Source of the DNA: Streptomyces sp. CBMA123
GTDB lineage: Bacteria; Actinomycetota; Actinomycetes; Streptomycetales; Streptomycetaceae
Assembly (NCBI RefSeq): GCF_014596465.1
Contig: NZ_MECK01000024.1
Location: 1 to 64,000, forward strand
Length of the DNA stretch: 64,000 nucleotides
Reading direction: 5' to 3'
Position numbers and translations under genes: made by a program. Below the pieces are notes generated by a model that was given only the letters and a program-made list of their open reading frames with translations, did not search any database and was not told where the DNA came from. How positions within the stretch are numbered: position 1 is the stretch's first letter; each line of letters opens with the position of its first letter. This document shows positions 1 to 8,814 of the stretch, one piece after another.

Positions 1-345
1 ACCGTCGCCGAACTCTGGCGCGCCGACGCGGCGCCGGCCGCGAGCGTGGCCGCCGCCTACCGGGCGCGCCGGGAGGCGCTGCTGACGGAACTGGCGGCGC
101 GCGGCATCGAGGCGCACGGGGCGAGCGGGCTGAACGTCTGGGTGCCGGTGCCCGACGAGACCTCGGTGCTGGCGGCGCTGGTGCAGCGCGGCTGGGTGGC
201 GGCGCCCGGGGCGCGGTTCCGGATCCAGTCGCCGCCCGGGCTGCGGTTCACCGTCGCCCGCCTCGACCGTGCGGGCGCGACGGAACTGGCCGACGATCTT
301 GCCGCGGTGCTGGGAACGGGCGGGGCCGACTCCCGGCTGGTCTGA
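1..345 (+). CDS. C-terminal part of MocR/PdxR-type PLP-dependent aminotransferase-like regulator (partial)
   Basis: The gene enters from the left edge and ends with TGA at 343-345; 114 residues are visible. They match the end of the aminotransferase-fold domain of GntR/MocR fusion regulators: a helix rich in Arg/Ala, the segment GLNVWVPVPDE, then a final strand-helix unit (GARFRIQSPPGLRFTV). In this family an N-terminal winged helix binds DNA and the aminotransferase-like domain senses PLP or an amine. The N-terminal domain and the PLP lysine lie outside the window, so an ordinary class I aminotransferase cannot be excluded. Confidence 0.7.
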   Translation, partial: TVAELWRADAAPAASVAAAYRARREALLTELAARGIEAHGASGLNVWVPVPDETSVLAALVQRGWVAAPGARFRIQSPPGLRFTVARLDRAGATELADDLAAVLGTGGADSRLV

Positions 346-501
346 ACCCGTCGGTAACAAAGCGGGAAACCTGCTGCACGTACCTAGCGGTAACCAGCGC
401 GGCCATGTCATCTTCCTTGCGCCACCGGCCGGCGGCCTTCCCTCACCTACGCGTCCTCCCGCCCCCAAACCGCGGGAAGACCGAGCCGCAGGAGTTCCGC
501 C

Positions 502-1695
502 GTGCCCGAAAACGGTTCGAGCGTCACCAGCAGCACCCCTCGACTCGGCCGACGGCTGCTCACCGCAGCCGCCGCCCTGCCGCTGACCCTGGCCGGACTG
601 GCCCTCGCCACCCCCGCCTCGGCGGCCCCGGCCGCCGTTCCCAGCGGGCCGACCGCCAGCGTCACGCTCGGCGACAGCTACATCTCCGGCGAGGCCGGCC
701 GGTGGAAGGGCAACTCCGCCGACTCCAGCGCGAGTCGGACCGGCACCGACCGGGCCTGGAACGGCAGTTCGTACGACCCCTCGCTGGTCTACGGCCCGAC
801 GGCGGCGAGCGGGTGCGACCGCTCCGACGTCTCCGAGGTGCTCGGCGCCCAGGGCATCGCGCAGAAGCAGATCAACCTGGCCTGCTCGGGCGCCGTCACC
901 GGCAACATCTTCCGCGCCTCCAACGGCGGGCAGTCCCTGAAGGGCGAGGCTCCGCAGGCCGACCAGCTCGCCACCGTGGCGGCCCAGAACAACGTCAAGC
1001 TGATCACGCTGTCGATCGGCGGCAACGACCTCGGCTTCTCCAGTGTCATCTCGAACTGCGTCCAGGACTACCTGGTCTGGTACTCCTACTGCCACGACTC
1101 GCAGCAGTCGGCGATCGACTCGAAGATGCCCGCCGCGATGGCCGGGGTCGGCAAGGCGATCGACGAGATCCGGGCCGTCATGACCAACGCGGGCTATGCG
1201 CGGACCGACTACCGGCTGGTGCTGCAGTCGTACCCCTCGCCGATCCCGCGCAGCGCCGAGATGCGCTACCCGGAGAGCGGCTGGAGCCGCTCGGACACCG
1301 GCGGCTGCCCGTTCTGGGACGGGGACGCCGACTGGGCGCGCGACTCGATGGTGCCGCAGATCTCCAAGGCGCTGGCGGGAGTCGCGGCGTCCAAGGGGGC
1401 GCAGTTCCTGGACCTCTCCAACATGCTGCAGGGCCGTGAGGTGTGCTCCACCTCCGCGCAGCAGCCGACCGCGGGCTCCGGCCCGTCCGCGACCACCAGC
1501 GAATGGGCGCGCTTCCTGGACGGTGGCCTCAACACCACCCAGGGCGTGCTGCAGGAGTCGATGCACCCCAACTACTACGGGCAGCAGGCGCTCGGCGCCT
1601 GTCTGAGCCGGCTGTGGGCCCGGCCGACGGGCAACTACGCGTGCGACAACACGGCCGGGCAGGACGCGAGCGGGATGTACCTGACGGCGGAGTGA
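502..1695 (+). CDS. Secreted SGNH/GDSL-family hydrolase
   Basis: 397 residues starting at GTG 502, with GGAG at 492-495 as ribosome site. A Sec signal peptide covers about residues 1-41 (twin Arg-rich n-region, Leu/Ala core, ASA cleavage site). The SGNH blocks are visible: block I GDSYISGEAG with nucleophile Ser59, block III GGNDLGF (Asn), and the C-terminal His in MHPNYYGQQALGAC. Several Cys residues suggest disulphides as in extracellular streptomycete lipases/esterases. The likely role is hydrolysis of an ester or acyl substrate outside the cell; the substrate cannot be read from sequence. Two copies of CGGTAAC (352-358 and 388-394) lie in the upstream gap. It is convergent with the next gene, with a terminator hairpin between. 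Confidence 0.9.
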   Translation: MPENGSSVTSSTPRLGRRLLTAAAALPLTLAGLALATPASAAPAAVPSGPTASVTLGDSYISGEAGRWKGNSADSSASRTGTDRAWNGSSYDPSLVYGPTAASGCDRSDVSEVLGAQGIAQKQINLACSGAVTGNIFRASNGGQSLKGEAPQADQLATVAAQNNVKLITLSIGGNDLGFSSVISNCVQDYLVWYSYCHDSQQSAIDSKMPAAMAGVGKAIDEIRAVMTNAGYARTDYRLVLQSYPSPIPRSAEMRYPESGWSRSDTGGCPFWDGDADWARDSMVPQISKALAGVAASKGAQFLDLSNMLQGREVCSTSAQQPTAGSGPSATTSEWARFLDGGLNTTQGVLQESMHPNYYGQQALGACLSRLWARPTGNYACDNTAGQDASGMYLTAE

Positions 1696-1705
1696 GGCGG
1701 ACGTG

Positions 1706-1741
1706 CCGCCGCCCCTGGCCCGGGTGGGCGAGGGGCGGCGG
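1706..1741. terminator. Bidirectional hairpin terminator
   Basis: Perfect 11-bp stem CCGCCGCCCCT / AGGGGCGGCGG around a 14-base loop, in the gap between two convergent genes. There is no long T tract, as is usual for high-GC actinobacterial terminators. Confidence 0.7.
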
Positions 1742-1799
1742 TGCGGCTCGGGACGGCCTCCGGGGCGGCCCTGGGCTCAGCCCTGGCTCAGCTCTCGGC

Positions 1800-3158
1800 T
1801 CAGCCCTTGGCGAGCAGGGACTGAGCGTGGGCCCGTACCTGATCCTTCGTCAGATAGGCGTCGGTGTACTCGAAGTCCTGCAGCCGGGCGGGCTGGCGGG
1901 CCAGGAAGCCGGTGCGGACGAAGTCGTCCCCGGCGGTCGCGTTGAGCAGCCAGTTCGCGCTCACCCGGAACTTCGCCGCATTGGTCCGCATCGCCATCAG
2001 GTGGTAGCCGCGGGCCACCAACTGGGCGGGCACGCCACGCAGTTCGATACCGACCGGCTTGGACACCGCGTCCTTGCCGCCGAGGTCGACCACCAGGCCC
2101 AAGTCCTTGTGGTAGTACGGCTCCAGGGGCTGGTTGCGGAGCGAGGCGATCACGTTGTCGGCCACCGCGCGGCCCTGACGGGCCGAGTGCTGGGCGGTCG
2201 GCGGGCACACCGCGCCGTCGCCCTTGGCCAGGTCGGGAACGGCGGCCGCGTCACCGAGCGCGAACACGCCCTCGAACTGCGGCACCCGCATCTCCGCCGT
2301 CACCGCCAGCCGGCCGCGGACCGTCTCCGCGTCCAGGGTGCCGATCAGCGGGCTCGCGGCCACGCCGGCGGTCCAGATCAGGGTGCGGCAGGGGAGCACC
2401 CGGCCGTCGGTGAACTTGACCGACTCGGCGCCGACTTCGGCCACCGAGACCCCCAGTGACACGTCGATGCCGCGGTCGCGCAGCACCTCCAGGGCGGCGG
2501 TGCCGAGCGCGTCGCCGAGCTCGGGCATCAGCTTGGGGGCGATGTCGATCAGGTGCCACTTGATCTGGCGGGCGTCCAGCCGGGGGTAGCGGCGGGCGGC
2601 CGCGGTGGTCAGGCGCTGCAGGCAGGCGGCCGTCTCGGTGCCCGCGTAGCCGCCGCCGACCACCACGAACTGCAGCCGGGACTCGCGCTCCCGCTGGTCC
2701 AAGGTCGCTGAGGCGAGGTCGAGTTGGGCGATCACGTGGTCGCGGACGTAGGCCGCCTCGGCGAGCGTCTTCATGCCGCGGGCGTAATCGGTGAGCCCGG
2801 GGATGTCGAAGGTGCGGGTGACGCTGCCGGGGGCGAGCACCAGGACGTCGTACTTCTGCGCGACCACCTCGTCGGTGATCTTGCGGACGACGCACACCCG
2901 GGAGGCCGGGTCCACGCCGATGGCGCCGCCCGGGACGATGTGGGTGCGGCGCAGGCTCCGGCGCAGGGAGACCGCGACGGACTGGGGGGTGAGGACGCCC
3001 GCGGCGACGTGCGGGAGGAGGGGGAGGTAGAGCTGGTAGCTGAACGGCGTGACCAGCGTGATCTCGGCCTCCGACGGCGAGAGCTTGCGTTCGAGGCGGC
3101 GGGCGCACTCCAGGCCTGCGAAGCCGCCGCCCACGATCAGGATCCGAGGTCGTTCCAT
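1800..3158 (-). CDS. ndh: Type II NADH dehydrogenase (NAD(P)/FAD-dependent oxidoreductase)
   Basis: 452 residues, the usual length for NDH-2. Two Rossmann dinucleotide motifs are present: the FAD site GGGFAGLE at about residues 10-17 and the NADH site VVGGGYAGTE at about 165-174. The second FAD contact GVFALGDAAAVPD sits near residue 300. NDH-2 enzymes pass electrons from NADH to quinone at the inner face of the membrane without pumping protons; the C-terminal region is compatible with peripheral membrane attachment. Start ATG 3158 is preceded by GGGATGAG. It is transcribed alone, leftward. A G/T-rich run of GGGTTCGG-type repeats (about 3255-3345) lies between its start and the HipA-like gene. 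Confidence 0.9.
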   Translation of the reverse strand: MERPRILIVGGGFAGLECARRLERKLSPSEAEITLVTPFSYQLYLPLLPHVAAGVLTPQSVAVSLRRSLRRTHIVPGGAIGVDPASRVCVVRKITDEVVAQKYDVLVLAPGSVTRTFDIPGLTDYARGMKTLAEAAYVRDHVIAQLDLASATLDQRERESRLQFVVVGGGYAGTETAACLQRLTTAAARRYPRLDARQIKWHLIDIAPKLMPELGDALGTAALEVLRDRGIDVSLGVSVAEVGAESVKFTDGRVLPCRTLIWTAGVAASPLIGTLDAETVRGRLAVTAEMRVPQFEGVFALGDAAAVPDLAKGDGAVCPPTAQHSARQGRAVADNVIASLRNQPLEPYYHKDLGLVVDLGGKDAVSKPVGIELRGVPAQLVARGYHLMAMRTNAAKFRVSANWLLNATAGDDFVRTGFLARQPARLQDFEYTDAYLTKDQVRAHAQSLLAKG

Positions 3159-3424
3159 CGCTCATCCCTTTGCCGTACAGGTCGTACCGGAAGGCCCCCA
3201 TTACTGTCCGCCACACTCGCACGGAGCAGCGGGGGCTGCCACCGGGGTGGGGCGGTGGGGGGAGGAGGGGAAGGAGAGGGTCGTGGGGTGGGGTTCGGGG
3301 CGGGTCGGGTTCGGTGGCGCGGGTTCGGTGGGTCGGGTTCGGCGGCGCGTGCGGAGACGAGCCGTCGGGGGTGTGGAGGCCGGGTGCGTACGGGGGTGGG
3401 TGGGGCACCGATAAGCTGTCGGGC

Positions 3425-4180
3425 GTGCTCCCCGAGGTGACGGCGGTCCGGTATGTGACCCCACTGCGAGAAGGCGGCTCGATGCCGGGCCTGGTCGAGG
3501 CCGACGACCGGCGGCTGTACGCGCTGAAATGGGTCGGCGCGGCGCAGGGCCGCAAGGCCCTGGTGGCGGAGGTGCTGGCCGGGGAGCTGGGGCGGCGGCT
3601 CGGGCTGCCGGTGCCGGAGCTGGTGACCATCGACCTGGATCCGGTGCTCGCGCGCAGCGAGCCGGACCACCAGGTGCAGGACCAGATCCGGGCCAGCGGC
3701 GGGACCAACCTCGGGATGGCCTTCGTCAGCGGCGCGCTCAACTTCGACCCGCTCTGCTTCGAGGTGGACCCCGAACTGGCTGGGCAGGTGCTCTGGTTCG
3801 ACGCGTTGATCGGCAATGTCGACCGCTCCTGGCGCAACCCCAACCTGCTGGTGGCGACCGGCGGGCTGCGGCTGATCGACCACGGTGCCAGCCTGATCTT
3901 CCATCACAACTGGGCCGGCGCCGCCGCCTGGGTGCGCCGCCCGTACGACGCGTCCGACCATGCGCTGCTGCGCGCCCGGCCGGATCTGGCGGCGGCGGAC
4001 AAGGCGCTCGCGCCGCTCGCGGAGGCGGCGATCGAGGCGGCGGTGGCGCGGATCCCCGAGGTGTGGCTGCTGGACGAGTTCGGCTTCGACTCGCCCGAGG
4101 ACGTGCGCGCCGCGTACCGCTCCCAGCTGACCGAGCGACTGGCCGGTCCGCGTGACTGGCTGCCGGAGGTGCCCGCATGA
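3425..4180 (+). CDS. HipA-family kinase-like protein
   Basis: 251 residues from GTG 3425; a longer reading frame upstream is low-complexity Gly/Arg and was rejected. The core resembles the PI3/4-kinase-like fold of HipA: lysine in LYALKWVG, the catalytic loop GNVDRSWRNPN (Asp...Asn), and the metal motif LIDHGAS in place of DFG. It is much shorter than HipA (about 440 residues) and lacks the N-terminal subdomain, as in the actinobacterial HipA-like group. The stop overlaps the next start (ATGA), so the two are translationally coupled. This pair (HipA-like plus DUF3037) is a recurrent actinobacterial neighbourhood; there is no HipB-type antitoxin beside it, so a toxin role is not shown. Confidence 0.8.
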   Translation: MLPEVTAVRYVTPLREGGSMPGLVEADDRRLYALKWVGAAQGRKALVAEVLAGELGRRLGLPVPELVTIDLDPVLARSEPDHQVQDQIRASGGTNLGMAFVSGALNFDPLCFEVDPELAGQVLWFDALIGNVDRSWRNPNLLVATGGLRLIDHGASLIFHHNWAGAAAWVRRPYDASDHALLRARPDLAAADKALAPLAEAAIEAAVARIPEVWLLDEFGFDSPEDVRAAYRSQLTERLAGPRDWLPEVPA

Positions 4181-4593
4181 CCGAGCCGCTGTCCGCCGCG
4201 CTGCCGGCCGTCGTGGAACTGCACGACTACGAGTACGCCGTGATCCGGGCGGTGCCGCGGGTGGAGCGCGGTGAGTGCGTGAACGTCGGGGTGCTGCTGT
4301 ACTGCCGGCAGCACGCGCACCTGGCCGCGCGCACCCACCTGGACCAGGCCCGGCTGCTGGCGCTGGACCCGGTGGCGGACGTGCAGGGGGTGCGGCGGGC
4401 GCTTCAGGGGATCGAGGCGGTCTGCCTGGGCGGCCCGGCGGCCGGTCCGGCGGCCTCGGACAGCCCCGGGCAGCGGTTCCGCTGGCTGACCGCGCCGCGC
4501 AGCGCGATCGTCCAGCCGGGGCCGGTGCACACCGGGCTGACCGCGGACCCGGAGGTCGAGCTGCGGCGGCTGTTCGACCAGCTGGTGCTCTGA
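4177..4593 (+). CDS. DUF3037 family protein
   Basis: 138 residues. The N-terminal YEYAVIRAVPRVERGECVNVGV segment (Tyr-rich strand, then Glu/Cys/Val-Asn-Val) is the signature of DUF3037. Function is unknown. It is coupled to the HipA-like kinase gene by a 4-base overlap, so it may be the kinase's partner or substrate. The C-terminus VELRRLFDQLVL is typical of the family. Confidence 0.85.
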   Translation: MTEPLSAALPAVVELHDYEYAVIRAVPRVERGECVNVGVLLYCRQHAHLAARTHLDQARLLALDPVADVQGVRRALQGIEAVCLGGPAAGPAASDSPGQRFRWLTAPRSAIVQPGPVHTGLTADPEVELRRLFDQLVL

Positions 4594-4651
4594 CCGTCCC
4601 CCGATCGGCGGTACCGTGAGGCGGCTCGCCGACGGTTGCCGTGGTCAAAGC

Positions 4652-4681
4652 TTGAGTTACTGAAGCACTCGGCCGTACGCT
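4652..4681 (+). promoter_or_regulatory. Leaderless promoter of the MarR gene with operator-like repeat
   Basis: A -35 TTGAGT (4652-4657), 18-base spacer and -10 TACGCT (4676-4681) end 6 bases before ATG 4688, and no Shine-Dalgarno sequence lies between. GCTT...GAAGC half-sites flank the -35/spacer, a plausible autoregulatory MarR site. Confidence 0.55.
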
Positions 4682-4687
4682 GACCCC

Positions 4688-5146
4688 ATGGGTTCGACCT
4701 CGACGACGACCGTACCGACCAACGCCGAGCTGATGGAGGCGTTGGCCGCCGTCGGTGCCGCGTACTTCCAGGACTTCGCGGCGGCCGCGGCCCGGCACGG
4801 GCTGTCCTCCTCCCAGGCCAAGGCGCTGGGCTCGGTGCAGGAACCGGTCCCGATGCGGGCACTGGCCGGGCGCCTGGGCTGCGACGCGTCGAACGTGACC
4901 GGGATCGTGGACCGGCTGGAGACGCTGGGCCTCGCCAACCGGGAGGCGGCGGCCGGTGACCGCCGGGTGAAGATCGTGGTGATCACGGCCGAGGGCCGGG
5001 AGATCCTCAACCGCATCCGCGGCGAGATGGCCCGCACCCACCAGGCCTTCGAGGCGATGACCGACGAGCAGCGGATCGCCCTGCACTCGATCTGCGGGCA
5101 GGTCCTGCCGGTGCTGGCCGGCCGTTCCGGCGGCGCGCAGCAGTAG
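4688..5146 (+). CDS. MarR-family transcriptional regulator
   Basis: 152 residues. The winged helix is centred on residues 50-100: MRALAGRLGCDASNVTGIVD is the recognition helix and DRRVKIVVITAEG is the wing, both characteristic of MarR. Flanking helices form the dimer interface. No ligand can be deduced; the only divergent or neighbouring candidates are the upstream HipA-like pair and downstream purB. The end of the gene and the next 25 bases contain an 18-base direct repeat (5135-5152 and 5159-5176) that duplicates the stop-codon region. Confidence 0.9.
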   Translation: MGSTSTTTVPTNAELMEALAAVGAAYFQDFAAAAARHGLSSSQAKALGSVQEPVPMRALAGRLGCDASNVTGIVDRLETLGLANREAAAGDRRVKIVVITAEGREILNRIRGEMARTHQAFEAMTDEQRIALHSICGQVLPVLAGRSGGAQQ

Positions 5147-5320
5147 CGGCCGACAGGGGCGCAGCAGTAGCGGCCGGCCGGCGCGCTCGGCGCGCGTCGG
5201 CGAGTCCCGGGGGCAGCGACCGGTGGTGCGGCGGGGCGCGCAGGTGGCGCGGATGAGGGTGACGGACAGGTCCCCATCCGCCGACGTTCGGCGTGACCTC
5301 GGCTGTTAGGCTTGCGAAGC

Positions 5321-6751
5321 GTGAGCGCGAAGCCCCAGATCCCCAATGTCCTGGCCTCCCGGTACGCCTCGGCGACCCTGGCCCAGCTGTGGTCCCCCGA
5401 GCACAAGGTGGTCCTCGAGCGCCACCTGTGGCTCGCCGTCCTGAAGGCCCAGCAGGACCTCGGTGTCGAGGTTCCGGCGAACGCCGTCGCCGACTACGAG
5501 CGGGTGATCGACCAGGTCGACCTCGGCTCGATCGCCGCCCGTGAGCGGATCACCCGCCACGACGTGAAGGCCCGGATCGAGGAGTTCAGCGACCTCGCCG
5601 GCCACGAGCAGATCCACAAGGGAATGACCTCCCGGGACCTGACCGAGAACGTCGAGCAGCTGCAGATCCGCCAGTCCCTGGAGCACGTCCGGGACCGTAC
5701 GGTCGCCGTGCTGGTGCGCCTGGCCGACCTGGCCGCCCAGAACTCCGAGCTGGTCATGGCCGGCCGCTCGCACAACGTGGCCGCGCAGGCCACCACCCTG
5801 GGCAAGCGCTTCGCGTCGATCGCCGACGAGCTGCTGGTCGCCTTCCGCCGCCTGGAGGAGCTGATCGCCCGCTACCCGCTGCGCGGGATCAAGGGCCCGG
5901 TCGGCACCGCCCAGGACATGCTGGACCTGCTCGGCGGCGACACCGGGAAGCTGGCCGAGCTGGAGCGCCGGGTCGCCGGCCACCTCGGCTTCGACCACGT
6001 GCTCACCAGCGTCGGCCAGGTCTACCCGCGCTCGCTGGACTTCGAGGTGCTCACTGCCCTCGTCCAGCTGGCCGCCGCGCCGTCCAGCCTGGCCAAGACC
6101 ATCCGTCTGATGGCCGGCCACGAGCTGGTGACGGAGGGCTTCAAGGAGGGTCAGGTCGGCTCCTCCGCGATGCCGCACAAGATGAACACCCGCTCCTGCG
6201 AGCGCGTCAACGGCCTGGCCGTGATCCTGCGCGGCTACGCCTCGATGACCGGCGAGCTGGCCGGCGACCAGTGGAACGAGGGCGACGTCTCCTGCTCGGT
6301 GGTGCGCCGGGTCGCGCTGCCGGACGCCTTCTTCGCCTTCGACGGCCTGCTGGAGACCTTCCTCACCGTCCTGGACGAGTTCGGCGCCTTCCCCGCCGTG
6401 ATCGAGGCCGAGCTGGACCGCTACCTGCCGTTCCTGGCCACCACCAAGGTGCTGATGGGCTCGGTGCGCGCGGGCGTCGGCCGGGAGACCGCCCACGAGG
6501 TCATCAAGGAGCACGCCGTCGCCTCCGCGCTGGCGATGCGCGCGGGCGCCCGGGAGAACGAGCTGCTGGACCGGCTCGCCGCCGACGAGCGGATCCCGCT
6601 GGACCGGGCCGCGCTGGACGCGCTGCTGGGCGACCGGCTGTCCTTCACCGGTGCGGCCGGGGCGCAGGTCGCCGAGGTCGTCCGCCAGGTGGCGGCCGTG
6701 GCGGCGGCCTACCCGGAGGCGGCCAAGTACGCGCCCGGCGACATCCTCTGA
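5321..6751 (+). CDS. purB: Adenylosuccinate lyase
   Basis: 476 residues. The enzyme splits adenylosuccinate and SAICAR, releasing fumarate, in purine synthesis. The family signature SSAMPHKMNT lies at about residue 285, with the catalytic serine in the flexible loop just before it. TSRDLTENVEQ and AGRSHNVAAQ are the substrate-binding segments (His of the first active-site region). Start GTG 5321 is chosen because it directly follows a TAGGCT -10 box (5307-5312) with 8 bases between and no ribosome site, pointing to a leaderless mRNA; an in-frame TTG at 5312 falls inside that box. It is a housekeeping gene standing alone. Confidence 0.95.
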   Translation: MSAKPQIPNVLASRYASATLAQLWSPEHKVVLERHLWLAVLKAQQDLGVEVPANAVADYERVIDQVDLGSIAARERITRHDVKARIEEFSDLAGHEQIHKGMTSRDLTENVEQLQIRQSLEHVRDRTVAVLVRLADLAAQNSELVMAGRSHNVAAQATTLGKRFASIADELLVAFRRLEELIARYPLRGIKGPVGTAQDMLDLLGGDTGKLAELERRVAGHLGFDHVLTSVGQVYPRSLDFEVLTALVQLAAAPSSLAKTIRLMAGHELVTEGFKEGQVGSSAMPHKMNTRSCERVNGLAVILRGYASMTGELAGDQWNEGDVSCSVVRRVALPDAFFAFDGLLETFLTVLDEFGAFPAVIEAELDRYLPFLATTKVLMGSVRAGVGRETAHEVIKEHAVASALAMRAGARENELLDRLAADERIPLDRAALDALLGDRLSFTGAAGAQVAEVVRQVAAVAAAYPEAAKYAPGDIL

Positions 6752-6774
6752 CGCGCCGCTGAATTGACGTCGCG

Positions 6775-8316
6775 TCAGCTCTCGGCCGAGGGCCCCGCCG
6801 CCGTTCCGGTGGTGGGGCCCTCGGGCGTCCGGGGGCGGCCCGGGTCGAACGGCGGGGTGGTGGTGGCGCAGGGCCAGTCGCAGTTCGGCTCGGCCACCGG
6901 GTGCTCCTCCTCCGGTGCGAGCACGTTGCCCCGGATGGTGGTGAAGGCGATCAGCGCGCCGGTGGCCAGCAGGCCCGCGCAGATCAGCATCGCGGTGTGG
7001 AAGGCGGAGTCCACCGAGGACGGCACCCGGTAGGCGTCGCCGCTCAGCCCGGCCAGGGCCGGCAGCGCGGCCACCGCGAGCAGGCCGGCCGCGCGGGCGG
7101 CGGCGTTGTTGACGCCGCTGGCGATGCCCGCGTGCCGCACCTCGACGGCGGCCAGCACGGTCGCGGTCAGCGGTGCGACCAGCAGGGTCATCCCCGAGCC
7201 CATCACCGCGACGGCGGGCAGCACGTCCACCCAGTAGGAGGAGCCGGGGCCGATGCGCAGCATCAGCAGCACCCCGGCGGCGCACAGCAGCGGGCCGACG
7301 GTGAGCGGGAGGCGCGGGCCGATCCGCTTGCCGAGGCGACCGGCGCGCGCGGACAGGGTCAGCATCAGCACCGTGATGGGCACCAGGGCGAAGCCGGAGA
7401 CCAGCGGGGAGAACCCGGAGACGATCTGAAGCTGCACCACCAGCAGGAAGAACACCCCGCTGAACGCCGCGTAGACGCAGAGGGTGACCAGGTTCACGGC
7501 GGTGAACAGCCGGGAGGAGAACAGTCCGAGCGGCAGCATCGGATAGGGCGAGCGCCGCTCGACGGTCACGAAGGCGGCGCCCAGCAGCAGGCCGATCGCG
7601 CCGGTGACCCAGACGGCGGGGGACAGGCCCTCCCCGGCGGCGGTGAGCGCGTAGGTGATCGCGCCGAGGGCGAGCGCGGCGAGCAGCGCGCCGGGCACGT
7701 CGAAGCGGCCGGTCGCGGACTCGTCCCGGCTCTCCGGGACGTAACGGGAGGTCACCGCGATGACGGCGGCGGCCAGCGGCAGGTTCAGCAGGAAGATCCA
7801 GCGCCAGCCGGGGCCGTCCACCAGCCAGCCGCCGAGGAAGGGGCCGACGGCCGCCGACACCCCGCCCAGGCCGGACCACAGGCCCACCGCCGCCGAGCGG
7901 TCGTCCGGGTGGAAGACGGCCTGGAGCATGGCGAGCGAGCCCGGGGTGAGCAGCGCCCCGCCGATGCCCTGGACGGCGCGGGCGGCGATCAGCACGTGGA
8001 TGGTCGGGGCGGCGGCGCAGGCCGCGGACGCGGCGGCGAACCAGACCACGCCGATGAGGAAGACCCGGCGCCGCCCGTAGCGGTCGCCGAGGGCGCCGCC
8101 GAGCAGGATCAGGCCCGCCAGGGTGAGCAGATAGGCGTTCAGGGTCCATTGCAGGGAGGCGAGGGAGGCGCCGAGGTCGGCGCCGATCCGGGGGAGGGCG
8201 ACGTTCACCACGGTGCCGTCGAGCATCGCCATGCTGGAGCCGAGCACCGTTGCCAGGAGAACCCAGCGACCCTGCGCGGTGCCCAGGCGCAGAGTTCCTG
8301 CTTGAGAGGTGGCCAC
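6775..8316 (-). CDS. MFS drug exporter, DHA2 (EmrB/QacA) family
   Basis: 513 residues with 14 predicted membrane spans. The DHA2 hallmark LDGTVVNVALPRI lies in span 1, and motif A GALGDRYGRRRVFL sits between spans 2 and 3. The GIGGALLTPGSLAM segment is motif C-like and marks a proton antiporter. GTG 8316 is preferred because AGGA lies about 10 bases upstream; a TTG at 8352 would add 12 polar residues and has no good ribosome site. The C-terminal 50 residues are a soluble Pro/Thr tail. It is convergent with purB, leaving only about 20 bases, and a GAGGGCCCC hairpin inside its 3' end may serve as terminator. The substrate is unknown. Confidence 0.9.
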   Translation of the reverse strand: MATSQAGTLRLGTAQGRWVLLATVLGSSMAMLDGTVVNVALPRIGADLGASLASLQWTLNAYLLTLAGLILLGGALGDRYGRRRVFLIGVVWFAAASAACAAAPTIHVLIAARAVQGIGGALLTPGSLAMLQAVFHPDDRSAAVGLWSGLGGVSAAVGPFLGGWLVDGPGWRWIFLLNLPLAAAVIAVTSRYVPESRDESATGRFDVPGALLAALALGAITYALTAAGEGLSPAVWVTGAIGLLLGAAFVTVERRSPYPMLPLGLFSSRLFTAVNLVTLCVYAAFSGVFFLLVVQLQIVSGFSPLVSGFALVPITVLMLTLSARAGRLGKRIGPRLPLTVGPLLCAAGVLLMLRIGPGSSYWVDVLPAVAVMGSGMTLLVAPLTATVLAAVEVRHAGIASGVNNAAARAAGLLAVAALPALAGLSGDAYRVPSSVDSAFHTAMLICAGLLATGALIAFTTIRGNVLAPEEEHPVAEPNCDWPCATTTPPFDPGRPRTPEGPTTGTAAGPSAES

Positions 8317-8635
8317 CGGCTGATCCTGCGCCCGCCGGGGTGTACGTGACAAGGGTCACCGGGTGGTGTGTCGGCCCGTGGCGGTTCGTGACCGGACGAT
8401 CGCGCAGGGGTGGCCTGGTCGGCGCAGGGTGCTGGATCAGTGGCGCGGAGTGAATGGATTGTGCACGTACGGTGCAGCGGATCATTCGGAGGGTGACCAC
8501 TGCGCCGGGATTGGTTGCCGATTCAAGAGATCGACATTGCTTCACCTGAACGGATGAGTTTTAGTTCAGCGACCGCCCGGCCAGCCCGGACGGATCCACC
8601 GGGTGGAACGCCGAGTCCTGCCGCTGCCCGGTGGC

Positions 8636-8802
8636 TCGCACCGAACTCTGTACGGCAGGAGCGGGGGACCCACAGGTAAGTCGCCGGACCGGAGTTCGCG
8701 CCTTTTCAGGGCGTGGACGACCAGGACCGGCTTGGGGTGAAGCCGCGCATGCGGCCGGGCAACTCCAGCCCGAACCCGACAGCTCACCTCGCAGGCGTCG
8801 GA
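8636..8802 (+). promoter_or_regulatory. c-di-AMP riboswitch (ydaO-yuaA type) in the 5' leader of the LysM/M23 gene
   Basis: The leader contains the conserved blocks of this class in order: a 5' stem, AGCGGGGGACCCA, then CTTGGGGTGAAGC, a variable hairpin (GCCGCGCATGCGGC), GGCAACTCCAGCCCGAACCC, GACAGCTCACCTCGCAGGCG, and the closing stem just ahead of the ribosome site. In actinobacteria this element is normally found ahead of secreted cell-wall hydrolases and turns expression off when c-di-AMP is high. Its place directly before a LysM/M23 peptidase gene fits exactly. The 5' boundary is approximate. Confidence 0.88.
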
Positions 8803-8814
8803 GAGGAAAATTCC

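Noticed and set aside
3170-3424. N-terminal extension of the HipA-like protein
   Set aside because: It is Gly/Arg low complexity from GGGTTCGG repeats; GTG 3425 starts where family similarity begins.
4177-4593. HipA-DUF3037 as a proven toxin-antitoxin pair
   Set aside because: DUF3037 is not an HTH antitoxin and no HipB is adjacent; I keep only the family names.
6901-8349. Long plus-strand frame opposite the MFS exporter gene
   Set aside because: Its composition (Gly, Gln, His, Arg) is that of an antisense shadow; the minus-strand frame has clear membrane spans and motifs.
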